A stretch of DNA of 36,629 nucleotides from an uncultured Oscillospiraceae bacterium (GCA_900763685.1 CAAFLF010000020.1:1-36629), one strand, 5' to 3'. Shown: positions 8,151 to 17,146, counted from the stretch's first letter. Notes: generated by a model not told the origin, from the letters alone. Numbers and translations: made by a program.

Positions 8151-9533
8151 TCAGCCCATCAGGGCCCCGGCGGCCAGAAGCAGCAGCGTCAGCGCCAGGA
8201 AGCCCGCCAGCAGCTTCCAGGAGAACTTCACCCAGCGGTCGTAGGGCACGTGCCCCAGAGCCAGGGCACCCATCACCACCGCCGCCGTGGGCGTGATGAG
8301 GTTCACAAGGCCGCAGGCGGACTGAAAGGCCGTCACCACCAGCGCCCCGCTGACCCCCGCGAACTGCCCCAGGGGCGCCACGATGGGCACGGAAAGGGTG
8401 GCGAGCCCTGAGGACGAGGGGATCAGGAAGCTCAGCGGCAGGTAGAGGAGGAAGACCAGCAGCACGAAGGCCACCGGCCCCGCCCCGCTGAGGGCGGACT
8501 CCCCCCAGTGGAGCACCGTGTCCGTCACGGAGCCGTCGTTCATCAAAACCGTGATGCCCCGGCTGATGCCGATGATGAGGGCCACCCCCAGCATATCCGC
8601 GCAGCCCGCCACGAAGGTCTCCGCGATCTCGTCCTCCCGCCGCCGATCCACAAGGCCAATGACGATGCCGCTCACAAGGAACAGGGCCGAGAGCTCCGGG
8701 AACCACCAGCCCCAGGAGGGCAGGGCGAGGCCCATCTCGTCAAAGGGGATGACGCTGTAGGTCATCAGCAGGAAGGCCCCGGCGAAGAGGGCCAGGATCA
8801 CTTTCCGCCGGGCCGTCAGGGGCAGGACCTCCTGGGCGTCCACCCGCAGGCTGCCGCTGCCCACCCCCACCACGGAGCGGGAGGGGTCCCGCCGCACCCG
8901 CTCGGCGTAGGCCATCACATACCAGATGGCAAGGCCCTCAAAAAGGACCCACTGCAGAAGCCGCAGGCCGATGCCCTCCCCCAGGGAAACCCCGGCGAAG
9001 CCCGCCGCGATGCCGGTGGCGAAGGGGTTCACCGTGGAGGCCATGACCCCCGCCCCGGCCCCCAGCAGGATCACGCTGATGCCCACCACGGCGTCATAGC
9101 CCGCCGCCAGGAAGACCGGGATCAGCAGGGGGTAGAAGGCCATGGTCTCCTCCCACATGCCGTAGGTGGTGCCGCCGAGACCGAAGAAGAGCATCAGGAT
9201 GGGGATGAGCCACTTCTCCCGGCCGTTCAGCCGGGCGATGACGTTGCTGACCCCGGCGTCGATGGCCCCGCTCTTCATCACGACGCCCAGAAAGCCCCCC
9301 ACCATCAGGATGAAGAGGCAGACGTCCACGGCGTCGTAAAAGCCGGAGAAGGCCGCCTTGGCGATGGCCCCCAGCCCCTGTGGGCTGGGCTCCGCCGCCT
9401 GATAGGTCCCCGGGACGGGGACGCCCTCCACCCGGTCATAGCTCCCCGCCGGGATGAGCCAGGTGGCGGCGGCCACCAGGATAATGAGAAGAAAGAGGAT
9501 GGTATATGCCGTCGGCATACGGAAACGCTTCAT
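8151..9533 (-). CDS. YfcC/DcuC-family transporter, likely arginine-ornithine exchanger
   Basis: 460 residues with about twelve membrane helices and the conserved signatures of the YfcC (C4-dicarboxylate anaerobic carrier-like) family, including an N-terminal TAYTILFLLIILVAAATWLIPAGSY segment shortened here to its key WLIPAG motif, GGTTYGMWEE near residue 124 and SSSGLATLS in the C-terminal half. Members of this family occur in arginine deiminase operons of streptococci, where they act as arginine-ornithine antiporters. Position directly after arcA and arcB supports that role here, but the substrate is not proven by sequence. The gene begins 41 bp after arcB with AAAGGAGG before the ATG. Confidence 0.85.
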   Translation of the reverse strand: MKRFRMPTAYTILFLLIILVAAATWLIPAGSYDRVEGVPVPGTYQAAEPSPQGLGAIAKAAFSGFYDAVDVCLFILMVGGFLGVVMKSGAIDAGVSNVIARLNGREKWLIPILMLFFGLGGTTYGMWEETMAFYPLLIPVFLAAGYDAVVGISVILLGAGAGVMASTVNPFATGIAAGFAGVSLGEGIGLRLLQWVLFEGLAIWYVMAYAERVRRDPSRSVVGVGSGSLRVDAQEVLPLTARRKVILALFAGAFLLMTYSVIPFDEMGLALPSWGWWFPELSALFLVSGIVIGLVDRRREDEIAETFVAGCADMLGVALIIGISRGITVLMNDGSVTDTVLHWGESALSGAGPVAFVLLVFLLYLPLSFLIPSSSGLATLSVPIVAPLGQFAGVSGALVVTAFQSACGLVNLITPTAAVVMGALALGHVPYDRWVKFSWKLLAGFLALTLLLLAAGALMG

Positions 9534-9574
9534 AGGGGGGACCTCCTTTTCCGGCGCGCCCAGCGCCGGAGAGA

Positions 9575-10570
9575 CTACGCCATGGTGGCCACCAGCACGG
9601 CCTTGATGGAGTGCATCCGGTTCTCCGCCTCGTCAAAGACCACGCTGCGCTTGCCCCGGAAGACCTCGTCCGTGACCTCCCGGATGTCGATGCCCTTCTC
9701 CCGCCACTCCTTGGCCATCTTGGTCTCAAAATCGTGGAAGGACGGCAGGCAGTGGAGGTAGAGGACGTCGGGGTTCCCGGTCTTTCGCAGGACCTCCTCG
9801 TCCACCCGGTAGGGGGAGAGCAGCTCCGCCCGCTCCGCCATCTTGTCCTCCTCGCCCATGGAGGCCCAGATGTCGCCGTAGATGACGTCGGCGTCCTTCA
9901 CGTCGTCCAGATTGTCGGAGATCTCGATGAGGCCGCCGTTTTTGCGAGCCTCGGCGAAGGCGGCGTCCCGGATGGCGGGGTCCACCTCCCGGCAGAGCTT
10001 CTCCGGGCCGATGGCGGTGAAGCGCATGCCCATCTTGGCCGCGCCGATCATCCAGGCATAGCACATGTTGTTGCGGACGTCCCCGGGGAAGGCCACCTTG
10101 ACCTCCCTCAAAGGCTTCTTGCAGTGCTCCTCGATGGTCATCATGTCCGCTAAAATCTGCGTGGGATGGTCGGCGTCGGTGAGGCCGTTCCACACCGGCA
10201 CGCCGCTCCACTTCGCGAGGTCCTCCACCACGCTCTGCTCATAGCCCCGGTACTCGATGCCGTCGAAGAAGCGGCCCAGGACCTTCGCGCTGTCCTCCAA
10301 GCTCTCCTTCTTCCCCATCTGGGAGCTGCCGGCGTCCAGATAGGTGACGTGGGCCCCCTCCTGGGTGGCCGCCACCTCGAAAGAGCAGCGGGTCCGGGTG
10401 GAGGTCTTCTCAAAGAGCAGGACGATGTGCTTCCCCTTCAGGGTGGGGGTGTGGATGCCGCAGCGGCGCTTGCGCTTTAAGTCGTGGCCCAGGTCCAGGA
10501 GGTAGCGGATCTCCTCCGGGGTGAAGTCCTGGAGGGTCAGGAAGCTGCGGCCTTTCAGATTGACTGCCAT
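9575..10570 (-). CDS. arcB: Ornithine carbamoyltransferase, probably catabolic
   Basis: 331 residues, the normal length. The carbamoyl-phosphate motif is STRTRC (in EKTSTRTRCSFE), followed by HPTQ (in DADHPTQILAD) and the ornithine-site HCLPS motif near the C-terminus, all intact. The enzyme interconverts citrulline plus phosphate with ornithine plus carbamoyl phosphate. Placement directly after arginine deiminase and before a likely exchanger points to the catabolic direction, as in arc operons, although sequence alone does not separate ArcB from biosynthetic ArgF. ATG with AAAGGAG; 61 bp separate it from arcA. Confidence 0.93.
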   Translation of the reverse strand: MAVNLKGRSFLTLQDFTPEEIRYLLDLGHDLKRKRRCGIHTPTLKGKHIVLLFEKTSTRTRCSFEVAATQEGAHVTYLDAGSSQMGKKESLEDSAKVLGRFFDGIEYRGYEQSVVEDLAKWSGVPVWNGLTDADHPTQILADMMTIEEHCKKPLREVKVAFPGDVRNNMCYAWMIGAAKMGMRFTAIGPEKLCREVDPAIRDAAFAEARKNGGLIEISDNLDDVKDADVIYGDIWASMGEEDKMAERAELLSPYRVDEEVLRKTGNPDVLYLHCLPSFHDFETKMAKEWREKGIDIREVTDEVFRGKRSVVFDEAENRMHSIKAVLVATMA

Positions 10571-10631
10571 AGGGGTTCTCCTTTCGGATGGTAAGATTTC
10601 TTGGTTTTGCCGGACGGCAAGGACTTTCCCT

Positions 10632-11852
10632 TTACAGATCCTCCCGCCAGAAGGGCATGCTCATGCAGCGGGGGCCGCCCCGGCCCCGGGAAAGCTCGGC
10701 GGAGGGGATGACGTGGAGCTTCACACCGTGCTCCTGAAGGGCCTCGTTGGTCACGTGGTTCCGGGAGTAGACCACCACCTCTCCGGGGGCGATGGCCAGG
10801 GTGTTGGACCCGTCGCTCCACTGCTCCCGGGCGGCGTCGATGCCGCTGCCCCGGCCGCAGGGGATGAGGGTGACGGAATCCAGCTGGAGGTGCCGCTTCA
10901 GGATGTCCTCCAGCCGCCCGTCCTCCTGCCGGATGCGGACCTTCCGCTCCCCGTCCAGCTCCATGACGTAGACGGTGATGTCCGCCAGGATGTTGGGGTG
11001 CACCGTGAACTTGTCCCGGTCCACCATGGTGAAGACCGTGTCCAGGTGCATGAAGGAGCGGCTCTTGGGGATGCTGACGGCCAGGACCTTTTGGAAGGTG
11101 GGGCTCTCCCGCAGCACCGTCTCCGCCAGGGCGTCGATGGAGTCCTCTCGGGTGCGCTCCGAGATGCCCACCGCCAGCACCTCCGGCGAGAGCACCAGGA
11201 TGTCCCCGCCCTCGAGAGAGCTGGTCTCCCCCCGGTCGTACCAGCGGGGCACGTCCTTATATTTCGGGTGGTGCTCAAAGATGAACTTCCCGAAGAGGGT
11301 CTCCCGGTTCCGGGTCACGGTGTGCATCCGGTGCAGAGACACGCCCCCACCGATACAGGCGAAGGGGTCCCGGGTGAAGTAAAGGTTCGGCAGGGGGTCG
11401 ATGGCGAAGGGGTAGTCCTCCTCCCCGGCGGCGGTGAAATCCGCGAGCCGCCCGCCCCGGCGGAGCTGGCTCTTCCGGATGCCCGCCATGCACTGCTCCA
11501 CCAGCAGCTTGCTGCCCAGGGGCTCCAGAAACTCCTCCAGCGCCCGGCGCTGCCGCTCCTCGGTGACGCCGCCCTCCGTCAGGAATTCCGAGATGAAGCG
11601 CTGGCGGATCTCAGGGCTTGTGAAGCTCTCCGCCACCAGGTCCGTGAGGTAGAGGACCTCCACCCCTGCCTTGCGCAGGCAGTCGGCAAAGGCGTCGTGC
11701 TCCCGGCGGGCCTCCTCCAGGTAGGGGATGTCGTCAAAGAGCAGCCGCTCCAGGTACTCCGGCATCAGATTCTCCAGCTCGCCGCCGGGCCGGTGCAGCA
11801 GCACCTTTCTCAGCCGCCCGATCTCCGAGCAGACATGGATCGCTTGTTCCAA
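10632..11852 (-). CDS. arcA: Arginine deiminase (TTG start)
   Basis: 406 residues, matching the family length. It hydrolyses arginine to citrulline and ammonia, the first step of the ADI pathway that yields ATP and ammonia. Visible motifs include [23 protein letters not shown] and the C-terminal GGPRCMSMP with the catalytic Cys. The start is TTG at 11852: AGGAGG lies 8 bp upstream, and the protein begins there with the usual [22 protein letters not shown] family start. The frame stays open far upstream, but that part is opposite another gene and has no family similarity. Carbamate kinase, normally in the same operon, is not present in this window. Confidence 0.95.
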   Translation of the reverse strand: MEQAIHVCSEIGRLRKVLLHRPGGELENLMPEYLERLLFDDIPYLEEARREHDAFADCLRKAGVEVLYLTDLVAESFTSPEIRQRFISEFLTEGGVTEERQRRALEEFLEPLGSKLLVEQCMAGIRKSQLRRGGRLADFTAAGEEDYPFAIDPLPNLYFTRDPFACIGGGVSLHRMHTVTRNRETLFGKFIFEHHPKYKDVPRWYDRGETSSLEGGDILVLSPEVLAVGISERTREDSIDALAETVLRESPTFQKVLAVSIPKSRSFMHLDTVFTMVDRDKFTVHPNILADITVYVMELDGERKVRIRQEDGRLEDILKRHLQLDSVTLIPCGRGSGIDAAREQWSDGSNTLAIAPGEVVVYSRNHVTNEALQEHGVKLHVIPSAELSRGRGGPRCMSMPFWREDL

Positions 11853-11931
11853 TGGGGTTCCCTCCTTTTGATCGCAAAGGATTTTCCCTGTTAGGATTGC
11901 AAGTTTCCCCCATTTCATGCGTGAAGCCGCG

Positions 11932-11957
11932 AAAAAAACGCCGCCCGATGGGCGGCG
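11932..11957 (-). terminator. Terminator-like hairpin in front of arcA
   Basis: On the minus strand a perfect 8-bp-plus stem (CGCCGCCC-ATC-GGGCGGCG) is followed by seven T residues (11932-11938). It lies 80 bp before the arcA start codon and no minus-strand gene ends upstream, so it either insulates arcA from antisense transcripts or is an attenuator in the arcA leader. Confidence 0.7.
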
Positions 11958-12007
11958 GACTGGATAGCCTGCGAGTTCCCTCCCCCGGTCTCCCCGGCGC
12001 GCCGCCC

Positions 12008-12036
12008 TTGCGTTTCCCCCCGGCCTGTGGTAGAAT
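12008..12036 (+). promoter_or_regulatory. Promoter of the APH-type phosphotransferase gene
   Basis: TTGCGT (12008-12013), 17-bp spacer, TAGAAT (12031-12036), with the ATG 33 bp downstream. Confidence 0.7.
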
Positions 12037-12068
12037 GAGGCAAACACTGCAGAAGGGGGGGAGCGCGC

Positions 12069-13094
12069 ATGTTTACCGTGGAGCGGCCGGACGTGGAGCG
12101 CGTCCTGAGGGACTACGGCATCCCGGAGACCCTCAGGGACTTCTCGGAGCTGCAGCGCTACCACTATGAGCGCTATGACCCGGATTCCCGGGAGGTCCGG
12201 CTGATCCTCCGGCTGAGGCTGGAGGGGCGCGCGCCCCTGGTGCTGCGCTTCAAAAACGAGGAAGATGTCACCCAGGCGCTGCTGGAGAGCCAATGCCGCT
12301 TCGCCCAGACCCTGCGGGAGAACGGTATCCCCACGCCCCGGCAGTACCGGGCGGAAAGCCGCTTCACCCGCTGGTACCGCATCGGCGGCTATGAGGTCCT
12401 GGCGGCGCTGGAGGATTTCGCGGAGGGGCAGATCACGGTGGTGGACGCCGCCGCGGCGGAGCAGACCGGCGCGCTGCTGGCAAGGACCCACCGCATCGCG
12501 GAGACCCTGGACCTCCATGTGGAGAACCGGGTGCTGTTTGACCCCTTCGCGGAGAACGACCTCTTTGACGTGGAGGGTTTCCGCTCGGTGGGCCCCGCCC
12601 TCTCCGGGGAGGATAAAGTTCTCTTTGACCGGATCCTGGCGAAGTACGATGCCGTCATGGACCGCCTGGCTCCCCTGCGGCAGGCGCCCCGCTACGCGGT
12701 GCAGGGGGACATCAGCGACTGCAACCTCTACCGCACTCCCTCCGGGGAGATCGGTCTCTTCGATTTCAACCGCTGCGGAGACAACGTTCTCTTCTGCGAC
12801 GCGGTGATGCAGGCGCTTTTCGAGGCCCGGCTCATGGACTACCCGGAAGAGCTGGGGCCGGAGCGGGAGCCGCGCATCCTCGCGGCCTTCTGGCGGGGCT
12901 ACCGCTCCCAGCGGAGCGTTTCCCCGGAGGAGGAGCGGCTTCTTCCCGCTCTCTGCGCTGTGATCCGCGCCTTCTGGAGCATGGACATCCGCTGGCGGGA
13001 GGACAGCCTGCTGAACGCCCACGAAAACGGGGACCTCCCCACCGTCCGCCGCCGTCTGCGGGAGACCTGGCGTCACCTCAGCGCCCTCCCCTGA
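12069..13094 (+). CDS. APH-family phosphotransferase, substrate unknown
   Basis: 341 residues with the layout of the aminoglycoside phosphotransferase/choline kinase fold. The N-lobe carries a strand with Lys-type motif LVLRFKNEE (about 59-67). The catalytic loop reads [11 protein letters not shown] (about 215-225; Q instead of the usual His, catalytic Asp and Asn present) and the metal site is [10 protein letters not shown] (about 233-242). The fold phosphorylates small molecules such as sugars, amino acids, choline or antibiotics; nothing here identifies the substrate, and a resistance role should not be assumed. It is monocistronic, with its own promoter, a GGGGGGAG ribosome site and a terminator 80 bp after the stop. 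Confidence 0.82.
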   Translation: MFTVERPDVERVLRDYGIPETLRDFSELQRYHYERYDPDSREVRLILRLRLEGRAPLVLRFKNEEDVTQALLESQCRFAQTLRENGIPTPRQYRAESRFTRWYRIGGYEVLAALEDFAEGQITVVDAAAAEQTGALLARTHRIAETLDLHVENRVLFDPFAENDLFDVEGFRSVGPALSGEDKVLFDRILAKYDAVMDRLAPLRQAPRYAVQGDISDCNLYRTPSGEIGLFDFNRCGDNVLFCDAVMQALFEARLMDYPEELGPEREPRILAAFWRGYRSQRSVSPEEERLLPALCAVIRAFWSMDIRWREDSLLNAHENGDLPTVRRRLRETWRHLSALP

Positions 13095-13173
13095 GCTTCC
13101 CCAGGATGCGCTCCCGCCGGTCCTTCCCGGCCGCAGGCACACGCCCTGCCGGATCGGTCTCCCCTCCACCTAC

Positions 13174-13210
13174 AAAAAACAGCCGTCCCTGGAAAGGGGA
13201 CGGCTGTTTT
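13174..13210. terminator. Bidirectional terminator between the APH gene and livF
   Basis: A 14-bp perfect stem (AAAACAGCCGTCCC, loop TGGAAA) is followed by T residues in both directions: TTTT on plus and six T on minus. It lies 7 bp after the livF stop codon and ends the liv operon. Confidence 0.93.
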
Positions 13211-13217
13211 GCGTGGT

Positions 13218-13928
13218 TCACTTGTGCTTGCCAAGATACGCTTCCTTGACCTTCTCGTTGGCCAGGAGCTCCGCGCCGGTGCCGGAGAGGGTGATGCGCC
13301 CGGTCTCCAGCACGTAGGCGAGGTCCGCGATCTTCAGGGCCATGTTGGCGTTCTGCTCGATGAGCAGCACCGTGACGCCCTGGCGGTTGATCTCCCGGAT
13401 GATGGTGAAGATGTCCTGCACCACAAGAGGGGCGAGGCCCAGGGAGGGCTCGTCCAGCAGCAGCAGCTTCGGCCGGGACATCAGGGCCCGGCCCACGGCC
13501 AGCATCTGCTGCTCGCCGCCGGAGAGGGTGCCCGCCAGCTGCCAGGACCGCTCCTGCAGCCGGGGGAAGAGGGAGTAGACCCACTCGATGTCCTTCGCGA
13601 TCTCCGGCTTGTCGGTGCGGAGATAGGCGCCGATCTTCAGGTTTTCCAGCACCGTGAGGTCCGGGAAGACCCGGCGGCCCTCCGGGCTCATGGCGATGCC
13701 GGAGGAGACGATCTTATCGATGGACTTGCCCAGCAGCTCCTGCCCGTTCCACTGGATGGAGCCGGAGCTGGCCTTGACGAGCCCCGTGATGGTCCGCAGG
13801 GTGGTGGATTTGCCCGCGCCGTTGGCGCCGATGAGGGTCACGATCCTGCCGTCCGGCACCTCCAGCGAGATGCCCCGCAAGGCCTGGATGCCGCCGTAAT
13901 GGACGTGGAGGTCTTCAATTTTCAGCAT
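13218..13928 (-). CDS. livF: Branched-chain amino acid ABC transporter ATPase LivF
   Basis: 236 residues. Walker A GANGAGKST, signature LSGGEQQML and Walker B LLLLDEPSLGL are intact, followed by IIREINRQGVTVLLIEQN, the typical LivF C-terminal motor region. It powers import of leucine/isoleucine/valine or related amino acids together with LivG. The ATG at 13928 is chosen because GGGGGTG lies 7 bp before it; an in-frame GTG at 13934 would add two residues. The start lies within the last codons of livG, so the two are translationally coupled. It is the last gene of the operon. Confidence 0.95.
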   Translation of the reverse strand: MLKIEDLHVHYGGIQALRGISLEVPDGRIVTLIGANGAGKSTTLRTITGLVKASSGSIQWNGQELLGKSIDKIVSSGIAMSPEGRRVFPDLTVLENLKIGAYLRTDKPEIAKDIEWVYSLFPRLQERSWQLAGTLSGGEQQMLAVGRALMSRPKLLLLDEPSLGLAPLVVQDIFTIIREINRQGVTVLLIEQNANMALKIADLAYVLETGRITLSGTGAELLANEKVKEAYLGKHK

Positions 13929-14862
13929 CTTCACTCACCCCCAAGTAGGCGTCGATAACGCGCTGGTTGTTCTGGATCTCCGCGGGCGTGCCCTGGGCGA
14001 TGAGCTCGCCGAAGTCCAGCACGTAGATGCGGTCGGAGATGCCCATGACGAGATCCATGTGGTGCTCGATGAGCAGGATGGTGAGACCCAGCTTGCTCCG
14101 GATCTCCCCGATGAAGGCCGTGAGCTCGTCGGTCTCCTGGGGGTTCATGCCGGCGGCGGGCTCGTCGAGAAGCAGGAGCTTGGGGTCCGTCGCGAGGGCC
14201 CGGGCGATCTCCAGGCGGCGCTGCTTGCCGTAGGGAAGGCTGGTCGCCAGCTCGTTCTTCACGTCGCTGAGGCCCACCAGCTCCAAAAGGCGCTCCACGT
14301 CCGCCCGCTGGGCGGCCTCCTCCTTCGCGTTGGTGTGGAAGGCGGCGGAGAAGAAGCCGCTCTTTTTGCGCAGGTGCTTCGCGATGAGGACGTTGTCAAA
14401 GACCGTCTGGGACTTCCAGAGCCGGATGTTCTGGAAGGTCCGGGCCATGCCCAGCTTCGTGATCTCGTCCGGCGTGGGAGCCAGGACATGGGCGGAGAAG
14501 GCGTGGGCGTCCCGTGCCTTCTCCCCCTCCCGCCAGGCATTCAGGGCCTCGCCCGAGAGGGCTTCCTCCGGGGCGTACTCGGCGGTGTACATGCCGCCGT
14601 GCTTGCCCTTGTAGCTCTTCTTCATCTTGCCCTGGGGGTGGTTCCGGATGATGGTCTCGTCCAGGAAGGCCACCCGGCCGTTGGTGGGCTGATAGACGCC
14701 GGTGATGACGTTGAAGGCGGTGGTCTTGCCCGCGCCGTTGGGGCCGATGAGGGCCACGATCTCGCCCTCGTTGACCTCCAGGCTCAGATCGTCCACGGCC
14801 ACCACGCCGCCGAACTGCATGGTGGCGTGCTCCACCCGCAGGATGTTCTTGCGCTCACTCAT
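13915..14862 (-). CDS. livG: Branched-chain amino acid ABC transporter ATPase LivG (with insertion)
   Basis: 315 residues, about 60 longer than typical LivG. Walker A is GPNGAGKTT (40-48), the Q-loop region is ARTFQNIRLW (140-149), the signature is LPYGKQRRLEIARAL (209-223, the usual LivG variant) and Walker B is LLLLDEPAAGMN. The extra length is a charged, lysine- and alanine-rich segment at about 70-130, between Walker A and the Q-loop, with a KSYKGKHGGMYTAEY core. It overlaps livM by ATGA. It is the second motor subunit of the importer. Confidence 0.94.
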   Translation of the reverse strand: MSERKNILRVEHATMQFGGVVAVDDLSLEVNEGEIVALIGPNGAGKTTAFNVITGVYQPTNGRVAFLDETIIRNHPQGKMKKSYKGKHGGMYTAEYAPEEALSGEALNAWREGEKARDAHAFSAHVLAPTPDEITKLGMARTFQNIRLWKSQTVFDNVLIAKHLRKKSGFFSAAFHTNAKEEAAQRADVERLLELVGLSDVKNELATSLPYGKQRRLEIARALATDPKLLLLDEPAAGMNPQETDELTAFIGEIRSKLGLTILLIEHHMDLVMGISDRIYVLDFGELIAQGTPAEIQNNQRVIDAYLGVSEDAEN

Positions 14863-16070
14863 TGGGCAGCCTCCTTCCTCTTGGCGCGCTTGCGCTTCCA
14901 GCCAGCGATGACCTCCGGCAGCTCCCGGTCACCCAGGATGCCCTTGCGGAAGAAGAGCACCACGATCATGATGATGACGGAGAAGACCACCATGCGGAAG
15001 CCGTTGCGCAGCAGCGGCACCTGGAAGCCGCCATCGAGCACCGTCTCCTTGTCCAGGAAGCGGAGCCACCACTCGGAGCAGGCGACGTAGAGGAACGTCG
15101 CGATGCAGCTGCCGGAGATGGAGCCGATGCCGCCGATGACCACGATCAGCAGGATCTCATAGGTCATGGTGGTGGTATAGACCTTGGCCTGGGCGTTGGC
15201 CACGTACATGGCGAAGAGGGCGCCGCCCACCCCGGCGAAGAAGGAGCTCACCACGAAGGAGAGCATCTTGTGCTTCGCGAGATTGATGCCCATGGCCTCC
15301 GCCGCCACCTCGTCGTCCCGGATGGCCTTGAAGGCCCGGCCATAGGTGGAGTTCACGAGAAGCACGATGAGGACGATGCAGAGGATCGCGATGAGGAAGG
15401 GCACAAAGGTGGAGAGATACAGCACCGTGGACCCGCTGCTCTTGATGTTGAAGCTGGAGAAGATGGGGAAGGACTTGATCATGTTGGCGCCGTTGGTCAC
15501 GGGGCCCAGCTTCTGCCACTGGAAGATGGCCCGCAGGATCTCGGCGAAGCCCAGGGTGGCGATGGCGAGATAGTCACTCTTGAGCCGCAGCACGGGAAGA
15601 CCGATGAGGTAGGCGAAGCCCGCCGCCACAAGGCCCGCCAAAATCAGGGCGATGAGCACGGCCAGCACCAGACCCACGGCATAGCCCGCGCCGGAAGACC
15701 CGAAGATGCCCCAGAAGAGGTCCGGCAGGGAGAACTTCACGGCGGAGCCGCCGTAGAGGTAGTAGACCTGGTCCTTCACGCTCAGGGGGACGGTGAGGAT
15801 GGCGTAGGTATAGGCGCCCAGCAGCATGAAGCCCGCCTGGCCCAGGGAGAAGAGGCCCGTAAAGCCGTTGAGGAGGTTCATGGACACCGCCACGAGAGAG
15901 TAGACGGCGGCCTTCTTCAGCACCACGAAGAGCTGGCTCGTGGGCAGCAGGATGCTGGGAACGCTGGGGAGCCACAGGTTCAGGTTCTCCAGCACCACGA
16001 TGAGGGCCAGCAAAATCACGATGCCGAGAAATGCCTTGCGGCCCGCGCGTTTCGATTCGTTTTTCAGCAT
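14859..16070 (-). CDS. livM: Branched-chain amino acid ABC transporter permease LivM
   Basis: 403 residues with about ten membrane helices and the family motifs NLLNGFTGLFSLGQAGFM (about 65-82) and YGRAFKAIRDDEVAAEAMGIN (its AIRDDE core is the coupling-helix region contacting the ATPases). It forms the membrane channel with LivH. The N-terminus (MLKNESKRAGRKAF) is a short basic cytosolic tail; the C-terminus ends in a lysine/arginine-rich tail. GGGAGG lies 7 bp before the ATG. It begins 13 bp after the livH stop codon. Confidence 0.95.
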   Translation of the reverse strand: MLKNESKRAGRKAFLGIVILLALIVVLENLNLWLPSVPSILLPTSQLFVVLKKAAVYSLVAVSMNLLNGFTGLFSLGQAGFMLLGAYTYAILTVPLSVKDQVYYLYGGSAVKFSLPDLFWGIFGSSGAGYAVGLVLAVLIALILAGLVAAGFAYLIGLPVLRLKSDYLAIATLGFAEILRAIFQWQKLGPVTNGANMIKSFPIFSSFNIKSSGSTVLYLSTFVPFLIAILCIVLIVLLVNSTYGRAFKAIRDDEVAAEAMGINLAKHKMLSFVVSSFFAGVGGALFAMYVANAQAKVYTTTMTYEILLIVVIGGIGSISGSCIATFLYVACSEWWLRFLDKETVLDGGFQVPLLRNGFRMVVFSVIIMIVVLFFRKGILGDRELPEVIAGWKRKRAKRKEAAQ

Positions 16071-16083
16071 GTTCGCACCTCCC

Positions 16084-16971
16084 TCAGACCTTGTCCGTGA
16101 CCTTCTCGCCGAAGAGGCCGGTGGGCTTGAAGACCAGCACCAGGATCAGCAGGGCGAAGGTGAAGGCGTCCGAGAAGACGGACACATCCCACGCAGAGGG
16201 GAGGCCCTTGATGATATTCTCGCAGATGCCGATGATGAGGGCGCCGATGACCGCGCCGGGGATGTTGCCGATGCCGCCGAACACCGCCGCCACGAAGGCC
16301 TTCAGGCCCGGCAGGGCGCCCACGGTGGGCACCACGGCCTGGTAGCAGGTGAAGTACAGCACGGAGCCCACGGCGGCCAGGGCCGAGCCGATGACGAAGG
16401 TCACGGAGATGACGGTGTTGATGCGGACGCCCATGAGCTGGGCGGTCTCAAAGTCCCGGGACACGGCCCGCATGGCCATGCCCACCTTGGTGCGGTTGAT
16501 GAGCTGGGTCAGAGCCAGCACCAGAATGATGACGAGGACCGGGGTGATGAGCACCACCATCTTGGTGGGGGTCCCGGCGATGGAGACGGTCTTCGCGAGG
16601 GACGGGATCACGGGGTAGGTCAGGGGCTGGCCGCCGGTGATGTACGTGGCGGTATTCTGCAGGAAGTAGCTCACGCCGATGGCGGAGATCATGACGCTCA
16701 TCCGGGGAGCGGTCCGCAGGGGCTTATAGGCCACCCGCTCGATGGTGAAGCCCAGCAGAACGGTGAGCACCAGCACCAGGGGGATGGCGATGTACATGGG
16801 CATGACGGTGGAGAAGTAGACGCCCATAAGGCCCGCCACCATAAAGACGTCGCCATGGGCAAAGTTGATGAGCCGCAGGATGCCATAGACCATGGTGTAG
16901 CCGATGGCGATGAGGGCGTACTGTCCGCCCACGGCGATGCCGGAGAGCAGAACGGAGATGAAGTATTGCAC
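16084..16971 (-). CDS. livH: Branched-chain amino acid ABC transporter permease LivH (GTG start)
   Basis: 295 residues, the normal size. The conserved opening QYFISVLLSGIAVGGQYALI and GYTMVYGILRLINFAHGD are present, along with the later coupling motif AMRAVSRDFETAQLMGV. The start is GTG at 16971: AGGAGG lies 9 bp upstream and the family N-terminus begins there; further upstream the open frame covers a non-coding spacer with hairpins. It is the second permease subunit and is separated from livK by 112 bp of structured spacer on the transcript. Confidence 0.94.
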   Translation of the reverse strand: MQYFISVLLSGIAVGGQYALIAIGYTMVYGILRLINFAHGDVFMVAGLMGVYFSTVMPMYIAIPLVLVLTVLLGFTIERVAYKPLRTAPRMSVMISAIGVSYFLQNTATYITGGQPLTYPVIPSLAKTVSIAGTPTKMVVLITPVLVIILVLALTQLINRTKVGMAMRAVSRDFETAQLMGVRINTVISVTFVIGSALAAVGSVLYFTCYQAVVPTVGALPGLKAFVAAVFGGIGNIPGAVIGALIIGICENIIKGLPSAWDVSVFSDAFTFALLILVLVFKPTGLFGEKVTDKV

Positions 16972-17020
16972 GATGAGGTCCCTCCTCTTTCGTTTTCTCT
17001 GGGATTCCGCCCCCGGATGC

Positions 17021-17056
17021 CTGGAAAAGCGCCGCCTCTCGGCGGCCCTTTTCCAG
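17021..17056 (-). repeat. Hairpin in the livK-livH spacer (distal)
   Basis: CTGGAAAAG and GCCGCC arms pair with GGCGGC and CTTTTCCAG across a TCTC loop, with a single C/C mismatch. There is no run of T after it on the minus strand, so it is more likely an RNA-stability or processing structure than a full terminator. Confidence 0.75.
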
Positions 17057-17087
17057 ACATCCCGGAAAGGGTTCCAAAGGATAGCGC

Positions 17088-17120
17088 CGCTTGGCGGGGG
17101 GAAGCTCCCCCCGCCAAGCG
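17088..17120 (-). repeat. Perfect 15-bp hairpin just after livK
   Basis: CGCTTGGCGGGGGGA (17088-17102), loop AGC and a perfectly complementary arm (17106-17120). It starts 27 bp after the livK stop codon on the minus strand and is not followed by a T run. Such structures often protect the 3' end of an abundant binding-protein mRNA while reducing readthrough into the permease genes. Confidence 0.85.
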
Positions 17121-17146
17121 AGTTTCCGTGATGTGGGGTCCGCCGC

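Noticed and set aside
12069..13094. Naming the APH-family protein an antibiotic resistance enzyme
   Set aside because: The fold covers many small-molecule kinases and the catalytic His is replaced by Gln; no substrate clue exists.
11853..13169. Open frame continuing upstream of arginine deiminase for more than 400 codons on the minus strand
   Set aside because: It lies opposite the APH-type gene, shows no family similarity, and the deiminase start (TTG with AGGAGG) is clear. High G+C content keeps many antisense frames open here.
17088..17120. Reading the perfect livK hairpin as a full terminator
   Set aside because: No T run follows on the transcribed strand and the liv genes downstream have no own promoter that I can see.
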